Assembly: GCA_017561715.1 (NCBI GenBank)
Contig: JAFZBN010000006.1
Location: 1-42,355, forward strand
Direction: 5' to 3'
Length of the DNA stretch: 42,355 nucleotides
Origin: Clostridiales bacterium
GTDB taxonomy: Bacteria; Bacillota; Clostridia; Saccharofermentanales; Saccharofermentanaceae
Shown here piece by piece: positions 1 to 9,789 of the stretch; the first letter of the stretch is position 1; the number at the start of each line of letters is the position of its first letter. A program made the position numbers and the translations under genes. The notes under the pieces are model-generated. The model worked only from the letters and a program-made list of their open reading frames with translations. It was not told where the DNA came from and searched no databases.

Positions 1-42
1 GAAAGAAAAATCCTGAAAGCCTTATATATCAAGCTTTCAGGA
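1..42 (-). terminator. Rho-independent terminator of the tRNA-Ser gene
   Basis: Perfect 10-bp stem (11-20 pairing with 33-42) followed on the minus strand by a T-rich tract (complement of 1-10). It lies 9 nt beyond the CCA end of the minus-strand tRNA gene. Confidence 0.85.
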
Positions 43-51
43 TCTGAGATT

Positions 52-139
52 TGGCGGAGCCGGTGGGATTCGAACCCACGTGCCTTTTGGGCAAACGGTT
101 TTCAAGACCGCCTCGTTATGACCGCTTCGATACAGCTCC
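52..139 (-). tRNA. tRNA-Ser (anticodon UGA)
   Basis: The minus strand folds as an 88-nt class II tRNA. The acceptor stem GGAGCTG pairs with CGGCTCC, the T-arm carries GTTCGAATC, and there is a long variable arm (TTTGCCCAAAAGGCA) typical of serine tRNAs. The 7-nt anticodon loop CTTGAAA gives anticodon UGA, reading UCA. CCA is encoded (52-54) after discriminator G. The gene has its own consensus promoter upstream and terminator downstream, so it is an independent transcription unit behind parB. Confidence 0.96.
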
Positions 140-157
140 ATGTCTCGTAGCCTGCTA

Positions 158-186
158 ATTTTACTAACTTTGACTTCTTATGTCAA
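158..186 (-). promoter_or_regulatory. Promoter of tRNA-Ser
   Basis: On the minus strand TTGACA (181-186) and TAAAAT (158-163) are separated by exactly 17 nt. This is a perfect -35 and near-perfect -10 about 19 nt ahead of the mature tRNA 5' end, consistent with strong sigma-A transcription. Confidence 0.85.
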
Positions 187-226
187 CTAAAGCAAAGAGG
201 CCTTCCGGTTGCGAAAGGCCTCTTCA
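187..226 (-). terminator. Terminator after parB
   Basis: Perfect 10-bp stem AAGAGGCCTT (195-204) with AAGGCCTCTT (215-224), 10-nt loop, 23 nt past the parB stop. On the minus strand it is followed by TTGCTTTAG, an imperfect T-tract, so termination may be partial. It directly abuts the tRNA-Ser promoter. Confidence 0.65.
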
Positions 227-247
227 CTTTGGTGAAAATATATGGCA

Positions 248-1123
248 TCAGTTTTCCATCATTTCAAGTAAACGATCAAGGTCATCATAGGAATAATACT
301 CGATGACGATCGTTCCGTTACCCTTAACCTCGTCCTTAAGCTTTAATTTGACCTTTGTGCCGTAGTAGGAGGTTAATTTGTGTTCCACATCCTTTGTACT
401 GATAGCGACCGCATTTGACCCCTTCTCGCGCGTTTTACGGGGTGCCGGTGCGGGACCACTCAGGATCTTCTTCACATATTCTTCTGTTTCACGGACGCTC
501 ATCTCTTTGATCATGACCACGTCAGCTGCTTTCTTCTGCTCTTCCTTATCGGTGATCGCGAGAAGCGCACGGGCGTGACCTGCTGAAAGATCGCCGTTTC
601 GGATGAAATCCTGGAGGGATTCATCGATGTTGATCAATCTAAGTGTATTGGCAATTGCCGGACGGCTCTTACCGAGTTTCTTCGCGAGAGCCTCCTGCGT
701 AAGGCCATGCTCCTTCATGAGGTTGTCCATGGCGAATGCTTCTTCAAGCGGGTTTAAGTCCTGACGCTGAATGTTCTCGATCAGGGCCTGTTCCATGGTC
801 TGCTGATCCGTAAGATCTCTGACGATGGCAGGAATTACTTTAAGGCCGGCAAGACGGGATGCTCTCCATCTTCTCTCACCTGCTACGATTCGATATCCGG
901 TGCCTCTCTTTGATACGATGATCGGCTGGATGACGCCGTTCTCTTTAATGGAATCCGCCAGTTCCTGGAGGGCTTCTTCATTAAAACGCTTTCTTGGCTG
1001 TTCACTGTTTGGGGAGATGTCATTGATCTTCAGTTCTACTACTGAATCCTTCTGTGTCTCCGGAATTCCGTCAACAGAAAGAAGCGCGCCTAATCCTTTT
1101 CCTAAACCTTTCTTTGTAGCCAT
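248..1123 (-). CDS. parB: Chromosome partitioning protein ParB (Spo0J)
   Basis: A 291-residue ParB of normal length. It binds parS, spreads as a CTP-dependent clamp and loads condensin at the origin. The N-terminus has the KKGLGKGLGALL segment used by ParB proteins to contact ParA. The CTP-binding motif GERRWRA follows at about 82-88 and ENIQRQDLNPLEEA at about 115-128. A helix-turn-helix (LTQEALAKKLGKSRPAIANT) and a C-terminal dimerisation region complete the protein. A ribosome site (GAGGTG) lies just upstream of the ATG. parA is 44 bp upstream on the same strand, forming a parAB operon close to two parS sites. Identification rests on motif recognition and is secure. Confidence 0.97.
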   Translation of the reverse strand: MATKKGLGKGLGALLSVDGIPETQKDSVVELKINDISPNSEQPRKRFNEEALQELADSIKENGVIQPIIVSKRGTGYRIVAGERRWRASRLAGLKVIPAIVRDLTDQQTMEQALIENIQRQDLNPLEEAFAMDNLMKEHGLTQEALAKKLGKSRPAIANTLRLINIDESLQDFIRNGDLSAGHARALLAITDKEEQKKAADVVMIKEMSVRETEEYVKKILSGPAPAPRKTREKGSNAVAISTKDVEHKLTSYYGTKVKLKLKDEVKGNGTIVIEYYSYDDLDRLLEMMEN

Positions 1124-1167
1124 GTTATCACCTCATATATTGATGTCTGTCTATATGTTATCAGTGC

Positions 1168-1929
1168 TTATGTTCTCTTCAAAACCTCGTTGGCAAGGGC
1201 CTGATAGGCTATCGAGCCCTTCGACTTCGGGTCATATTCTTCAATCGTCTGACCGTGGCTCGGAGCCTCAGCAAGACGTACATTTCTCGGGATAAATGTC
1301 TTAAATACTTTGTCTCCGAAATACTTCTGAACCTCTTCTACGACCTGCTTGGTAAGCTGTGTACGGCGGTCATGCATGGTGATGACAACACCGAGGATTC
1401 CGATGGAAGGATTCAGCTTTTTCTTGATCATATTAATGGTATCGATCAGCTGCGTAAGTCCTTCCAAAGCATAATACTCGCCCTGGATCGGAACGATTAC
1501 GCCTTCACATGCTGCCAGAGCATTAATTGTCAGAAGTCCGAGAGACGGCGGGCAGTCGATGATGATGTAATCATATGTATCCAAAACCGGTTCAATTGCT
1601 CTCTTCAGGATCGTTTCTCTGCTGATCGCAGCTACCAGTTCTACTTCTGCTCCTGCCAGATTGATATTTGTCGGGCACATATCTACATTTTTGACCGATG
1701 TAGATGCAATAACGTTACCGATATCTTCTTCATTTACGAGAAGATCATAGACGGTATTTTCCAGTTCTGACTTATCAAAACCATATCCGCTGGTTGCATT
1801 TCCCTGTGGATCGAGGTCAATAATCAGCACTTTCTTGCGTTTTTTCGCTAAAAATGCGCCCAGATTGACGGCTGTTGTGGTTTTTCCCACGCCACCTTTT
1901 TGATTTACGATAGAAATTACGTATGCCAT
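1168..1929 (-). CDS. parA: Chromosome partitioning ATPase ParA (Soj)
   Basis: A 253-residue ParA/Soj ATPase. It binds DNA as an ATP dimer, is released by ParB, and in firmicutes also modulates DnaA. The deviant Walker A KGGVGKTT is at residues 11-18, followed by the LIIDLDPQGNAT switch I region and the IIDCPPSLG Walker B region. The small size without an N-terminal HTH fits the chromosomal rather than the plasmid type. The ATG at 1927-1929 has AAGGAG seven bases upstream. It is the first gene of the parA-parB pair, and the 338-bp spacer upstream contains both parS sites, so the partition complex assembles over its own promoter region and may autoregulate it (inference). Confidence 0.97.
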   Translation of the reverse strand: MAYVISIVNQKGGVGKTTTAVNLGAFLAKKRKKVLIIDLDPQGNATSGYGFDKSELENTVYDLLVNEEDIGNVIASTSVKNVDMCPTNINLAGAEVELVAAISRETILKRAIEPVLDTYDYIIIDCPPSLGLLTINALAACEGVIVPIQGEYYALEGLTQLIDTINMIKKKLNPSIGILGVVITMHDRRTQLTKQVVEEVQKYFGDKVFKTFIPRNVRLAEAPSHGQTIEEYDPKSKGSIAYQALANEVLKRT

Positions 1930-2071
1930 ATGTGCTCCTTATCATTCTTATTATCATAATAGTATCAGAAAAAATGCGCACACTATATGTCAGTTGCTTT
2001 ACACTTTTCGAAGAAAAATTCAGAAAAACTTCAAAATTGCATATGAACATTGTCAGTTTTTGTATCGTATC

Positions 2072-2101
2072 CGGATAATGTTTCACGTGAAACATTATCC
2101 G
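2072..2101. promoter_or_regulatory. parS site 1 within a 30-bp perfect palindrome
   Basis: The core TGTTTCACGTGAAACA (2079-2094) is identical to the bacterial parS consensus. The symmetry extends 7 bp further on each side, giving an uninterrupted 30-bp palindrome with centre between 2086 and 2087. It lies in the parA-gyrB spacer, 150 bp upstream of parA. Confidence 0.95.
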
Positions 2102-2157
2102 AACATGTTTCATGATGCAAATTAAAAATCCAAAAATGTTGTTTTTCATAATTCAAT

Positions 2158-2173
2158 TGTTTCACGTGAAACA
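2158..2173. promoter_or_regulatory. parS site 2
   Basis: A second exact TGTTTCACGTGAAACA, 79 bp from the first. Symmetry extends 1 bp outward on each side (T...A). It lies between parA and the gyrB terminator. Two sites here would nucleate ParB about 5 kb from the oriC spacer. Confidence 0.95.
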
Positions 2174-2190
2174 ATCAAAGATACATTTCG

Positions 2191-2231
2191 AGAAAAATAA
2201 AAAGAACTCCGTTTTTGATACGGAGTTCTTT
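2191..2231 (-). terminator. Terminator after gyrB
   Basis: Perfect 12-bp stem AAAGAACTCCGT (2201-2212) with ACGGAGTTCTTT (2220-2231), 7-nt loop, followed on the minus strand by TTATTTTTCT. It sits 37 bp beyond the gyrB stop and separates the dnaA-to-gyrB block from parAB. Confidence 0.88.
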
Positions 2232-2267
2232 CTGTTGCTATTGATTTCAGAATAATGTTGCTTTGAA

Positions 2268-4406
<2,139 letters not shown>

Positions 4407-4408
4407 TC

Positions 4409-4438
4409 ATTTTCCCGAAGATAGACAAAATCGGGAAA
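4409..4438 (-). other. Hairpin in the gyrB 5' leader
   Basis: TTTTCCCGA (4409-4417) pairs with TCGGGAAAA (4430-4438), a 9-bp stem with a 12-nt loop, between remB and gyrB. On the minus strand it ends just before the gyrB ribosome site and has no T-tract, so it is not an ordinary terminator. It may affect gyrB translation or mRNA processing (inference). Confidence 0.5.
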
Positions 4439-4468
4439 ACCGCTGATATATCTAGATCTGTAACACTG

Positions 4469-4735
4469 TTACTGTACAGTATCCGGCTTCGTTTTGGCGC
4501 TTTCGATGCGCTTTTTGAGTGTCACTACCGAAAGAGGGGAGACGTATGTCCGATCGTCTGTTAAGATCAGGGATCTCGGGATCTCTTCCGAGACATATTC
4601 GAGGATGTTTTCTTCTTCCTGCTGCCGCAGAAAATCATTCATATCCGAAGACGAAGCCTGTACGGTCTCAAGGTTGACCAAACCGATGATCGAATCGATT
4701 AGTATCGTATATTCTCCGCCGATATGAACGAACAT
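4469..4735 (-). CDS. remB: RemB/YaaB-type extracellular matrix regulator (DUF370)
   Basis: An 88-residue protein starting MFVHIGGEYTILID and containing SEEIPRSLILTDDRTYVSP and LSVVTLKKRIES. These match the RemB/YaaB family conserved between recF and gyrB in many firmicutes. RemA and RemB of Bacillus subtilis are small DNA-binding regulators of biofilm matrix genes; the biochemical role of RemB itself is less clear. The length is normal. An extended -10 promoter lies in the spacer upstream, so remB-gyrB can be transcribed separately from dnaN-recF. An AAAGGGG ribosome site precedes the ATG at 4735. The identification relies on both sequence and position. Confidence 0.9.
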   Translation of the reverse strand: MFVHIGGEYTILIDSIIGLVNLETVQASSSDMNDFLRQQEEENILEYVSEEIPRSLILTDDRTYVSPLSVVTLKKRIESAKTKPDTVQ

Positions 4736-4773
4736 CTAAACGCCCCTTTAACACTATCAGTTTTGACCATAAC

Positions 4774-4804
4774 ATTATACCATAAAAGGCACTGAAAAGG
4801 TCAA
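4774..4804 (-). promoter_or_regulatory. Promoter for remB-gyrB
   Basis: On the minus strand TTGACC (4799-4804), 19-nt spacer, then TGG-TATAAT (extended -10; TATAAT at 4774-4779). It lies in the 73-bp recF-remB gap, about 39 nt upstream of remB. Confidence 0.7.
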
Positions 4805-4808
4805 TTTT

Positions 4809-6005
4809 CTACCCGTTTTCTATTCTCTGTACAGTGCCTTCAGATACCTCAAAAAAGGCGATCTTCGACGCTTTTTCCAGAGAATCCGCAAGTTCCTGTT
4901 CGATAAAGGATTTATCGGTGCAGGTAATGAAGATCTGGGCATCTCCGATCTCGGACAAAAGGCATTTTCTTCTTTTGGCGTCCAGTTCCCCGAAAACATC
5001 GTCCAAAAGCAGGACAGGAGAGTCATTGGTCTCTTCTCGCATGATGTCCAGTTCAGCCAGTTTCATGGACAGAGCCGCCGATCTTTGCTGTCCCTGGGAG
5101 GCAAACATACGAAGACCATCTCCATCTAAGGACATGAGAAGATCGTCCCTCTGAGGGCCGTGATTGGTCGTTCCCCGGAAGAAATCCTCCTCAATGGAGT
5201 TGTCCCACTTAGAGATCAGGGCTTCGATGATCTCCTCATCCGAGTTCTTTTCGAACATATCGATAGGAACGCATGTTTTATACTTTACGAAAAGCGACTC
5301 GCTTCCGTTTGAGATCTTCTCGTGATGGATCTTGGCGAACTTCGCGATACGAAGTGAGAAGAAGTAGCGGTCACGCATGATCTTTACCGCGGATCTGGCC
5401 ATCGGTTCATGCCAGATCGACATTTCTTCCTTAATCGCGTCGGAAAGCACCTTATTATTGCCGGAACGCGCGTTTTTAATGATGCGGTTACGGTTCATGA
5501 GTAAACGGACATAATTGGACAGCTCGTAAAAATATGAGGGCTTTACGGACGAAAGAAGGACATTTAAGTATTTTCTTCGGATCGAAGGGCCTTCTTTGAT
5601 CAGCATCAGGTCTTCAGGAGCAAATATAACAGCGTTAAAAATGCCGTAATAATCGGCTAATTTGTCAAAAGGGACATCATCGTGACAAACGATCTTTTTT
5701 GCGCGTTTGGAAGACACATCTTCGCTCAAACCGTCGTCATACATGACAGAAACGGACTCATCGTAAGCATTAAATGAGGCGGTCAGATACAGTTTGACCT
5801 TATATCTGTGCTCACCGTGAAGGATCATGTCACTGTCCTTGGAAGTCCTGTGTGAGTGAGTTGACGTACAAAGATAGATCGACTCTAATATGTTGGTCTT
5901 TCCCTGGGCATTTGATCCATAGAAAACATTAACAGAAGGCTCGACCTTAAGATCAAGCCTTCTGTAATTCCTGAAGTTTTCTAGTTCAATGGAACGTATA
6001 TACAT
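4809..6005 (-). CDS. recF: DNA replication and repair protein RecF
   Basis: A 398-residue SMC-like ABC ATPase that helps load RecA on gapped DNA through the RecFOR pathway. The N-terminus MYIRSIELENFRNYR is typical. Walker A GSNAQGKT is at 30-37, the ABC signature SQGQQRSAALSMKLAEL near 300, and Walker B VLLLDDVFGELD near 330. An AAGGA ribosome site stands 8 nt before the ATG. It lies 35 bp after dnaN, and the S4-domain gene that often separates these two in firmicutes is absent. The length is slightly above the common 360-375 residues, with a modest C-terminal tail. Confidence 0.97.
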   Translation of the reverse strand: MYIRSIELENFRNYRRLDLKVEPSVNVFYGSNAQGKTNILESIYLCTSTHSHRTSKDSDMILHGEHRYKVKLYLTASFNAYDESVSVMYDDGLSEDVSSKRAKKIVCHDDVPFDKLADYYGIFNAVIFAPEDLMLIKEGPSIRRKYLNVLLSSVKPSYFYELSNYVRLLMNRNRIIKNARSGNNKVLSDAIKEEMSIWHEPMARSAVKIMRDRYFFSLRIAKFAKIHHEKISNGSESLFVKYKTCVPIDMFEKNSDEEIIEALISKWDNSIEEDFFRGTTNHGPQRDDLLMSLDGDGLRMFASQGQQRSAALSMKLAELDIMREETNDSPVLLLDDVFGELDAKRRKCLLSEIGDAQIFITCTDKSFIEQELADSLEKASKIAFFEVSEGTVQRIENG

Positions 6006-6040
6006 GCCTTACGTCCTTAGGAAAATGCTTGCGAAAGAGA

Positions 6041-7144
6041 TTACTTACGCAGCGGCAGGATCAGATATGTATAACCGTCTCCCTCTACCGGAACGACCAC
6101 GGACGGGCCATTTGCTCCGGAGAAGAGGAATTTTACAGTATCTTCATCGATGGCACGGAGCGCATCCATGATGTACTTGTGATTGAAATCTACGTTAATG
6201 AGTTCACCTGTGATCTGGCAGTTGACTTCTTCACGGAGATTACCGAGCTCAGTGCTGGAACGGATCACGAGAGTTTCTTCATTATCCATGGAAAGATTTA
6301 CCGGGCAGCGACGGTCTTCCTTCTGAATGATCAGGGAAGCACGCTCTACGGCGTTCAATACGGCATTCTTATCAACGATCATCGTTGTGGAAGAATTCTT
6401 CGGTACGATCGCGTGGTAATCCAGGAACTCACCATTGATCAAACGAGATACGATCCTGAACTTACCTGTATCGAAGAGGATGTGGTTTGTGGAAGCGTAG
6501 ATAACGACTTCCGCGTCCTTACCGGTAAGGATACGAGCTGCCTCGTGAAGTGCTTTTCCGGGAATAAGGAACTTCATAACAGGAAGGTCTTCGCCGATCT
6601 CCTGCTTTCTGTGTGCCATTCTGAAACCGTCGATAGATACGACATTGATGTTCTTTCCGTCGGATTCGAAAAGGGAACCGTTAAGGATCGGACGTCCTTC
6701 ATCAGTAGAGATCGCGAAAATCGTCTGGCTGATCATGTCTCTTAAGATCTCCTGGTTGAGGATGATCTTATTGTCGTCACCAACTACCGGGATCGTCGGG
6801 AATCCTTCTGCGGAAATACCGTTGATCGAGAACTTGGATGTACCGCTCTCGATATCGATCACCATTCTGTCATTGGAAGAAATGGCAACTTCTTCGTCCG
6901 GCAGCTTTCTGACGATCTCACCGAAAACCTTGGAAGGGATAACGATGGATCCTTCCTCCATAACATCTGCTTCTACAAGTGCTTCAATACCTGTCTCTAA
7001 ATCATAGCCTGTGAGCTTAACTCCCTTGGAAGAGGCTTCAATTAAAATTCCATCTAATATAGGTAAAGTAGAACGAGTTGAAACTGCTTTCTGAACGATC
7101 GAGATGGCTTCGACCAGATTGTCTCTTGAAATAACAAGTTTCAT
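6041..7144 (-). CDS. dnaN: DNA polymerase III sliding clamp, beta subunit
   Basis: A 367-residue beta clamp that encircles DNA and tethers polymerase III. It begins MKLVISRDNLVEAISIVQKAV and includes STRSTLPILDGIL, both typical, and ends with the hydrophobic TYLILPLRK strand. I chose the ATG at 7144 because a GGAGG ribosome site lies 10 nt upstream. The in-frame ATG at 7153 is only 1 nt from that site, and a still longer reading frame up to 7174 would include the site itself. It follows dnaA across a 441-bp spacer holding DnaA boxes and a TATAAT box, and is followed closely by recF. Confidence 0.97.
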   Translation of the reverse strand: MKLVISRDNLVEAISIVQKAVSTRSTLPILDGILIEASSKGVKLTGYDLETGIEALVEADVMEEGSIVIPSKVFGEIVRKLPDEEVAISSNDRMVIDIESGTSKFSINGISAEGFPTIPVVGDDNKIILNQEILRDMISQTIFAISTDEGRPILNGSLFESDGKNINVVSIDGFRMAHRKQEIGEDLPVMKFLIPGKALHEAARILTGKDAEVVIYASTNHILFDTGKFRIVSRLINGEFLDYHAIVPKNSSTTMIVDKNAVLNAVERASLIIQKEDRRCPVNLSMDNEETLVIRSSTELGNLREEVNCQITGELINVDFNHKYIMDALRAIDEDTVKFLFSGANGPSVVVPVEGDGYTYLILPLRK

Positions 7145-7186
7145 GCGTTTCATTCCTCCGTCTGTATTTATCAAATAACACTATAT

Positions 7187-7192
7187 ATTATA
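7187..7192 (-). promoter_or_regulatory. Candidate -10 box for dnaN
   Basis: Exact TATAAT on the minus strand 42 nt upstream of the dnaN ATG. No good -35 is visible at 16-18 nt, so activity may depend on DnaA or on AT-rich upstream DNA. Confidence 0.45.
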
Positions 7193-7257
7193 CAGGAAAA
7201 TTACAAAAATGCTACAAAGAAAACTCGAAAAGGCATAGAAAATATGGATATTTACCA

Positions 7258-7586
7258 GTTTTCACATTGTCTGAAAGTTTTCCACTTATTCCACTAAAAA
7301 TCAAAAACAGAAAAAAGGGGGAGGGAGGTCGTACCGGACCTGTTTAACAAAGATACAAGCAAGAAGAAAAGTAATTCTCCTTCATATTATTATGGTCTGT
7401 GTAAACGGTGAAAAAGTACTTCAAAGCCCTTTATTTCAACGTTTTTGAAGTTTAAAACAAGTGAAAACAGAAGTGCAAAAAAGAGAAGGTTATCAACTCT
7501 ATTCACAAGGCGGAAATATCCACAAATAGTGCACTTGTTTTCCTACGGAAGTTTTCCACAATTGAACGCTTTATAGTGGAAAACTT
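7258..7586. other. Likely oriC: DnaA-box cluster between dnaA and dnaN
   Basis: The 441-bp spacer 7145-7585 has no gene. It holds TTTTCCACA (7552-7560), matching TTWTNCACA fully. Sites with one mismatch are at 7499-7507, 7516-7524, 7258-7266, 7278-7286, 7398-7406 (reverse) and 7575-7583 (reverse). The 7552 and 7575 boxes are the arms of an 11-bp inverted repeat (7549-7559 and 7576-7586) whose end overlaps the dnaA stop codon. The dnaN side (7180-7260) is strongly AT-rich, suitable as an unwinding element. In firmicutes this spacer is the unwinding half of oriC, so the assignment is well founded, but exact borders are not visible. Confidence 0.75.
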
Positions 7587-8914
7587 TAGTTAAAGAGACG
7601 CTTCTTAATGGAGTCGATACGGATCGAAGTTTCGGAGTTGGAATCTTTCAGTTCTAATTCAATTTTGTTACAAGCGTGCAGAACTGTGGAGTGGTCTTTG
7701 CCACCAAAAAATTCTCCGATCTTCGGATAGGTCATGTTCAATTCAGAACGGCAGAGGAACATGCAGATCTGACGCGGCACGATGATATCCTTGCTGCGTT
7801 TGTTGGACATGATGTCGTTGACCGTGATGTTATAAGCGCGTGCGACGACTTCGACGATGATGTCCGGAGTTACCTGCTTGGCCTGCTTCGGAGCGATCAT
7901 GTCCTTAAGTGCGATCTTCGCGTCATCAAGAGTAAAGGAATTTGCCAGGAAGCAGTAAGCGACGACTGTTTTAAAAGCACCGTCGAGCTCACGGATGTTC
8001 GAAGCAAAGTTAGATGCGATGTAATCCACGATATCGTCGGAAAGGTTGATGTGCTCATCCTGCATCCTTCTGTTAAGGATCGCGATACGTGTCTCATAGT
8101 CTGCCGGCTGGATGTCGACGATCAGACCGGAAGAGAAGCGGGAACGAAGTCTTTCTTCCAGGGAAGAGAGGCTTTGTGGCGGCTTATCACAGGTCATGAG
8201 GATCATTTTGCCGGATTCGTAGAGTTCATTGAAAGTGTGGAAGAACTCGACCTGAGTCTGTTCTTTTCTCTCGAGGAACTGAATGTCATCGATCAGGAGG
8301 AAGTCCGCGTTTCTGTACTTTTCACGGAAATCATCGTACTTACCGCTCTGGATCGTCGCTATAAACTCGTTAACGAAGCGTTCGCAGTTGACGTAAACGA
8401 CCTTTTTTGTAGGCATTTTCGCTTTAACGGCATTACCTACCGCGTGCATCAGGTGCGTTTTACCAAGTCCGGATCCGCCGTAGAGGAAGATCGGGTTATA
8501 CTGCTTGCCGCCGTCAGCGACAGAAACACAGGCCGCGTGAGCGAAACGGTTTCCGGCACCGACGATAAAGGAATCGAATGTATAAGCGGAATTCAGCTGG
8601 GAAACAGAAGATTCCGAAGTAACCGGCGGGGTTGAAGAAGAGTGCTGGTGGATCATATCCAGAGTTAAGGAAGAATCCGGAAGCTCGACTTTGACGTCGA
8701 GTTCTTTTCCGATCGCGACGGAAATACAGTTGCGGATCAACGGGATCATCGGTGTGATCTGTTCCTGGGAAAAGGCGTCCGGGGTCGTCAGGATTAGAAG
8801 ATCATTATTGGCAAATGCAGGAATTACCGGCTGGAAGAATGTCTTGTACTTAACTTCAGACACTTCATCCTTCAGTAAAGCCATTGTTTGACTCCAGATC
8901 TTATTTGCATCCAT
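7586..8914 (-). CDS. dnaA: Chromosomal replication initiator DnaA
   Basis: A 442-residue DnaA. Domain I begins MDANKIWSQTMALLKDEV, with the conserved W at position 7. A short linker follows, then AAA+ domain III with Walker A GGSGLGKT (about 146-153) and Walker B LLIDDIQF (about 206-213). The domain IV signature GGKDHSTVLHA that reads DnaA boxes is near the C-terminus. I chose the ATG at 8914 by family alignment and the GGTG ribosome site 8 nt upstream. A GTG at 8947 preceded by GGGGGG would add 11 residues and cannot be excluded. It diverges from the sortase gene; rpmH and rnpA, usually found there, are absent. Confidence 0.97.
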   Translation of the reverse strand: MDANKIWSQTMALLKDEVSEVKYKTFFQPVIPAFANNDLLILTTPDAFSQEQITPMIPLIRNCISVAIGKELDVKVELPDSSLTLDMIHQHSSSTPPVTSESSVSQLNSAYTFDSFIVGAGNRFAHAACVSVADGGKQYNPIFLYGGSGLGKTHLMHAVGNAVKAKMPTKKVVYVNCERFVNEFIATIQSGKYDDFREKYRNADFLLIDDIQFLERKEQTQVEFFHTFNELYESGKMILMTCDKPPQSLSSLEERLRSRFSSGLIVDIQPADYETRIAILNRRMQDEHINLSDDIVDYIASNFASNIRELDGAFKTVVAYCFLANSFTLDDAKIALKDMIAPKQAKQVTPDIIVEVVARAYNITVNDIMSNKRSKDIIVPRQICMFLCRSELNMTYPKIGEFFGGKDHSTVLHACNKIELELKDSNSETSIRIDSIKKRLFN

Positions 8915-8987
8915 CCTTGCTTCACCCACTACAAGATTTCTTCGCACTCAAATCGAGTCCCCCCGCGAAGATAAAAAAAGTAGAATC

Positions 8988-8996
8988 ATCATATCA
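8988..8996 (-). promoter_or_regulatory. Candidate dnaA promoter (extended -10)
   Basis: Minus-strand TGA-TATGAT, 73 nt upstream of the ATG chosen for dnaA; a TTTCAG lies 17 nt further up. The shared dnaA/sortase spacer also carries an imperfect nested inverted repeat (8991-8998 with 9020-9027; 9007-9011 with 9013-9017) and a TTTTCCACT near-DnaA box, hinting at autoregulation. Confidence 0.5.
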
Positions 8997-9021
8997 GAAT
9001 TTTCCACTTTCTGAAAGTATC

Positions 9022-9030
9022 TGATATAAT
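9022..9030 (+). promoter_or_regulatory. Promoter of the sortase-murT-gatD operon
   Basis: TGA-TATAAT extended -10 with TATAAT at 9025-9030, 32 nt before the sortase ATG. A weak -35-like TTTCCA lies 18 nt upstream. Confidence 0.6.
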
Positions 9031-9062
9031 TATTCGCAAAGAATTTTACCAATGGGGAATAT

Positions 9063-9776
9063 ATGTTTAGAAAAAGAAACGGTGACATTAACTGGAGAAA
9101 TATCATTCTTCTCGGTCTGGCACTGATCTGCCTGATCGTCGGTGTCACCCTTCTGCTGATCGATCCGATCAAGGACATGAAAAGGCAGAAGATGACGAAC
9201 GATATGTACGAAAGCATCGTTGAGGCCGGACAGACGACTTTTGTCGTAAAGAGCTCCGGTAACGAAGTCAGCGGTGAAGAGTTCGAATATTACTACGGTG
9301 AAGAGTACGAAGAAGGTGGCGCTGCCGACTATAAGACGATCGTCGCAGAACTTCCCGATGAGGTCGTTCTGACCGCGCTCGGCACGATCCGTATCCCCTC
9401 TATTGACGTAGATATCCCGCTTTGGGACGACGCGACCATCGTTTCCCTTCGTTACGGTGCCGGCCGCCTGAAAGGCACTGCCGATCCGGGCCAGGAAGGA
9501 AACATGACGATCCTCGGACACAGAATGAGAGCCGAAGGAAAGCTTTTCCACGCGCTCGGTGACGTAAAGATCGGTGACACGATCGAGATCAACGGGATCG
9601 ACGGAAAGAACTATGTGTACGTCGTCGACACGATCCACGAAATGGTAACTCCTGAGGATCTGGACCAGTACATCGATATTGATGACGGTACGGGAAAACA
9701 GGTCACTCTCGTAACATGCACTCCGCTCGGTGTCGCGACACACAGACTTCTGGTCGTCGGACACCTTAAGGAATGA
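9063..9776 (+). CDS. Class D/E-like sortase
   Basis: A 237-residue cysteine transpeptidase that cleaves a C-terminal sorting motif and links proteins to the wall. One N-terminal membrane helix (about 12-33) acts as signal anchor. The catalytic triad is visible: H153 in ILGHRM, C219 in TLVTCTPLG and R228 in THRLLVVGH. Residues 65-90 form an acidic linker. A GGGGAA ribosome site precedes the ATG. It lies 13 bp upstream of murT in one operon, so wall anchoring and lipid II amidation are co-expressed. No LPXTG-type substrate is visible in the window, so its target is unknown. The sortase class is assigned from the TLVTC motif and overall size and is approximate. Confidence 0.92.
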   Translation: MFRKRNGDINWRNIILLGLALICLIVGVTLLLIDPIKDMKRQKMTNDMYESIVEAGQTTFVVKSSGNEVSGEEFEYYYGEEYEEGGAADYKTIVAELPDEVVLTALGTIRIPSIDVDIPLWDDATIVSLRYGAGRLKGTADPGQEGNMTILGHRMRAEGKLFHALGDVKIGDTIEINGIDGKNYVYVVDTIHEMVTPEDLDQYIDIDDGTGKQVTLVTCTPLGVATHRLLVVGHLKE

Positions 9777-9789
9777 GGCGGAGGTAGTT

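Noticed and set aside
1817..2149. 110-codon minus-strand frame across the parS region
   Set aside because: It covers the palindromes and overlaps parA in another frame, with no ribosome site.
7549..7586. Hairpin directly after dnaA read as a rho-independent terminator
   Set aside because: On the minus strand the stem is followed by CGTAGGAAAAC, not a T-tract, and the arms are DnaA boxes; it fits an origin element better.
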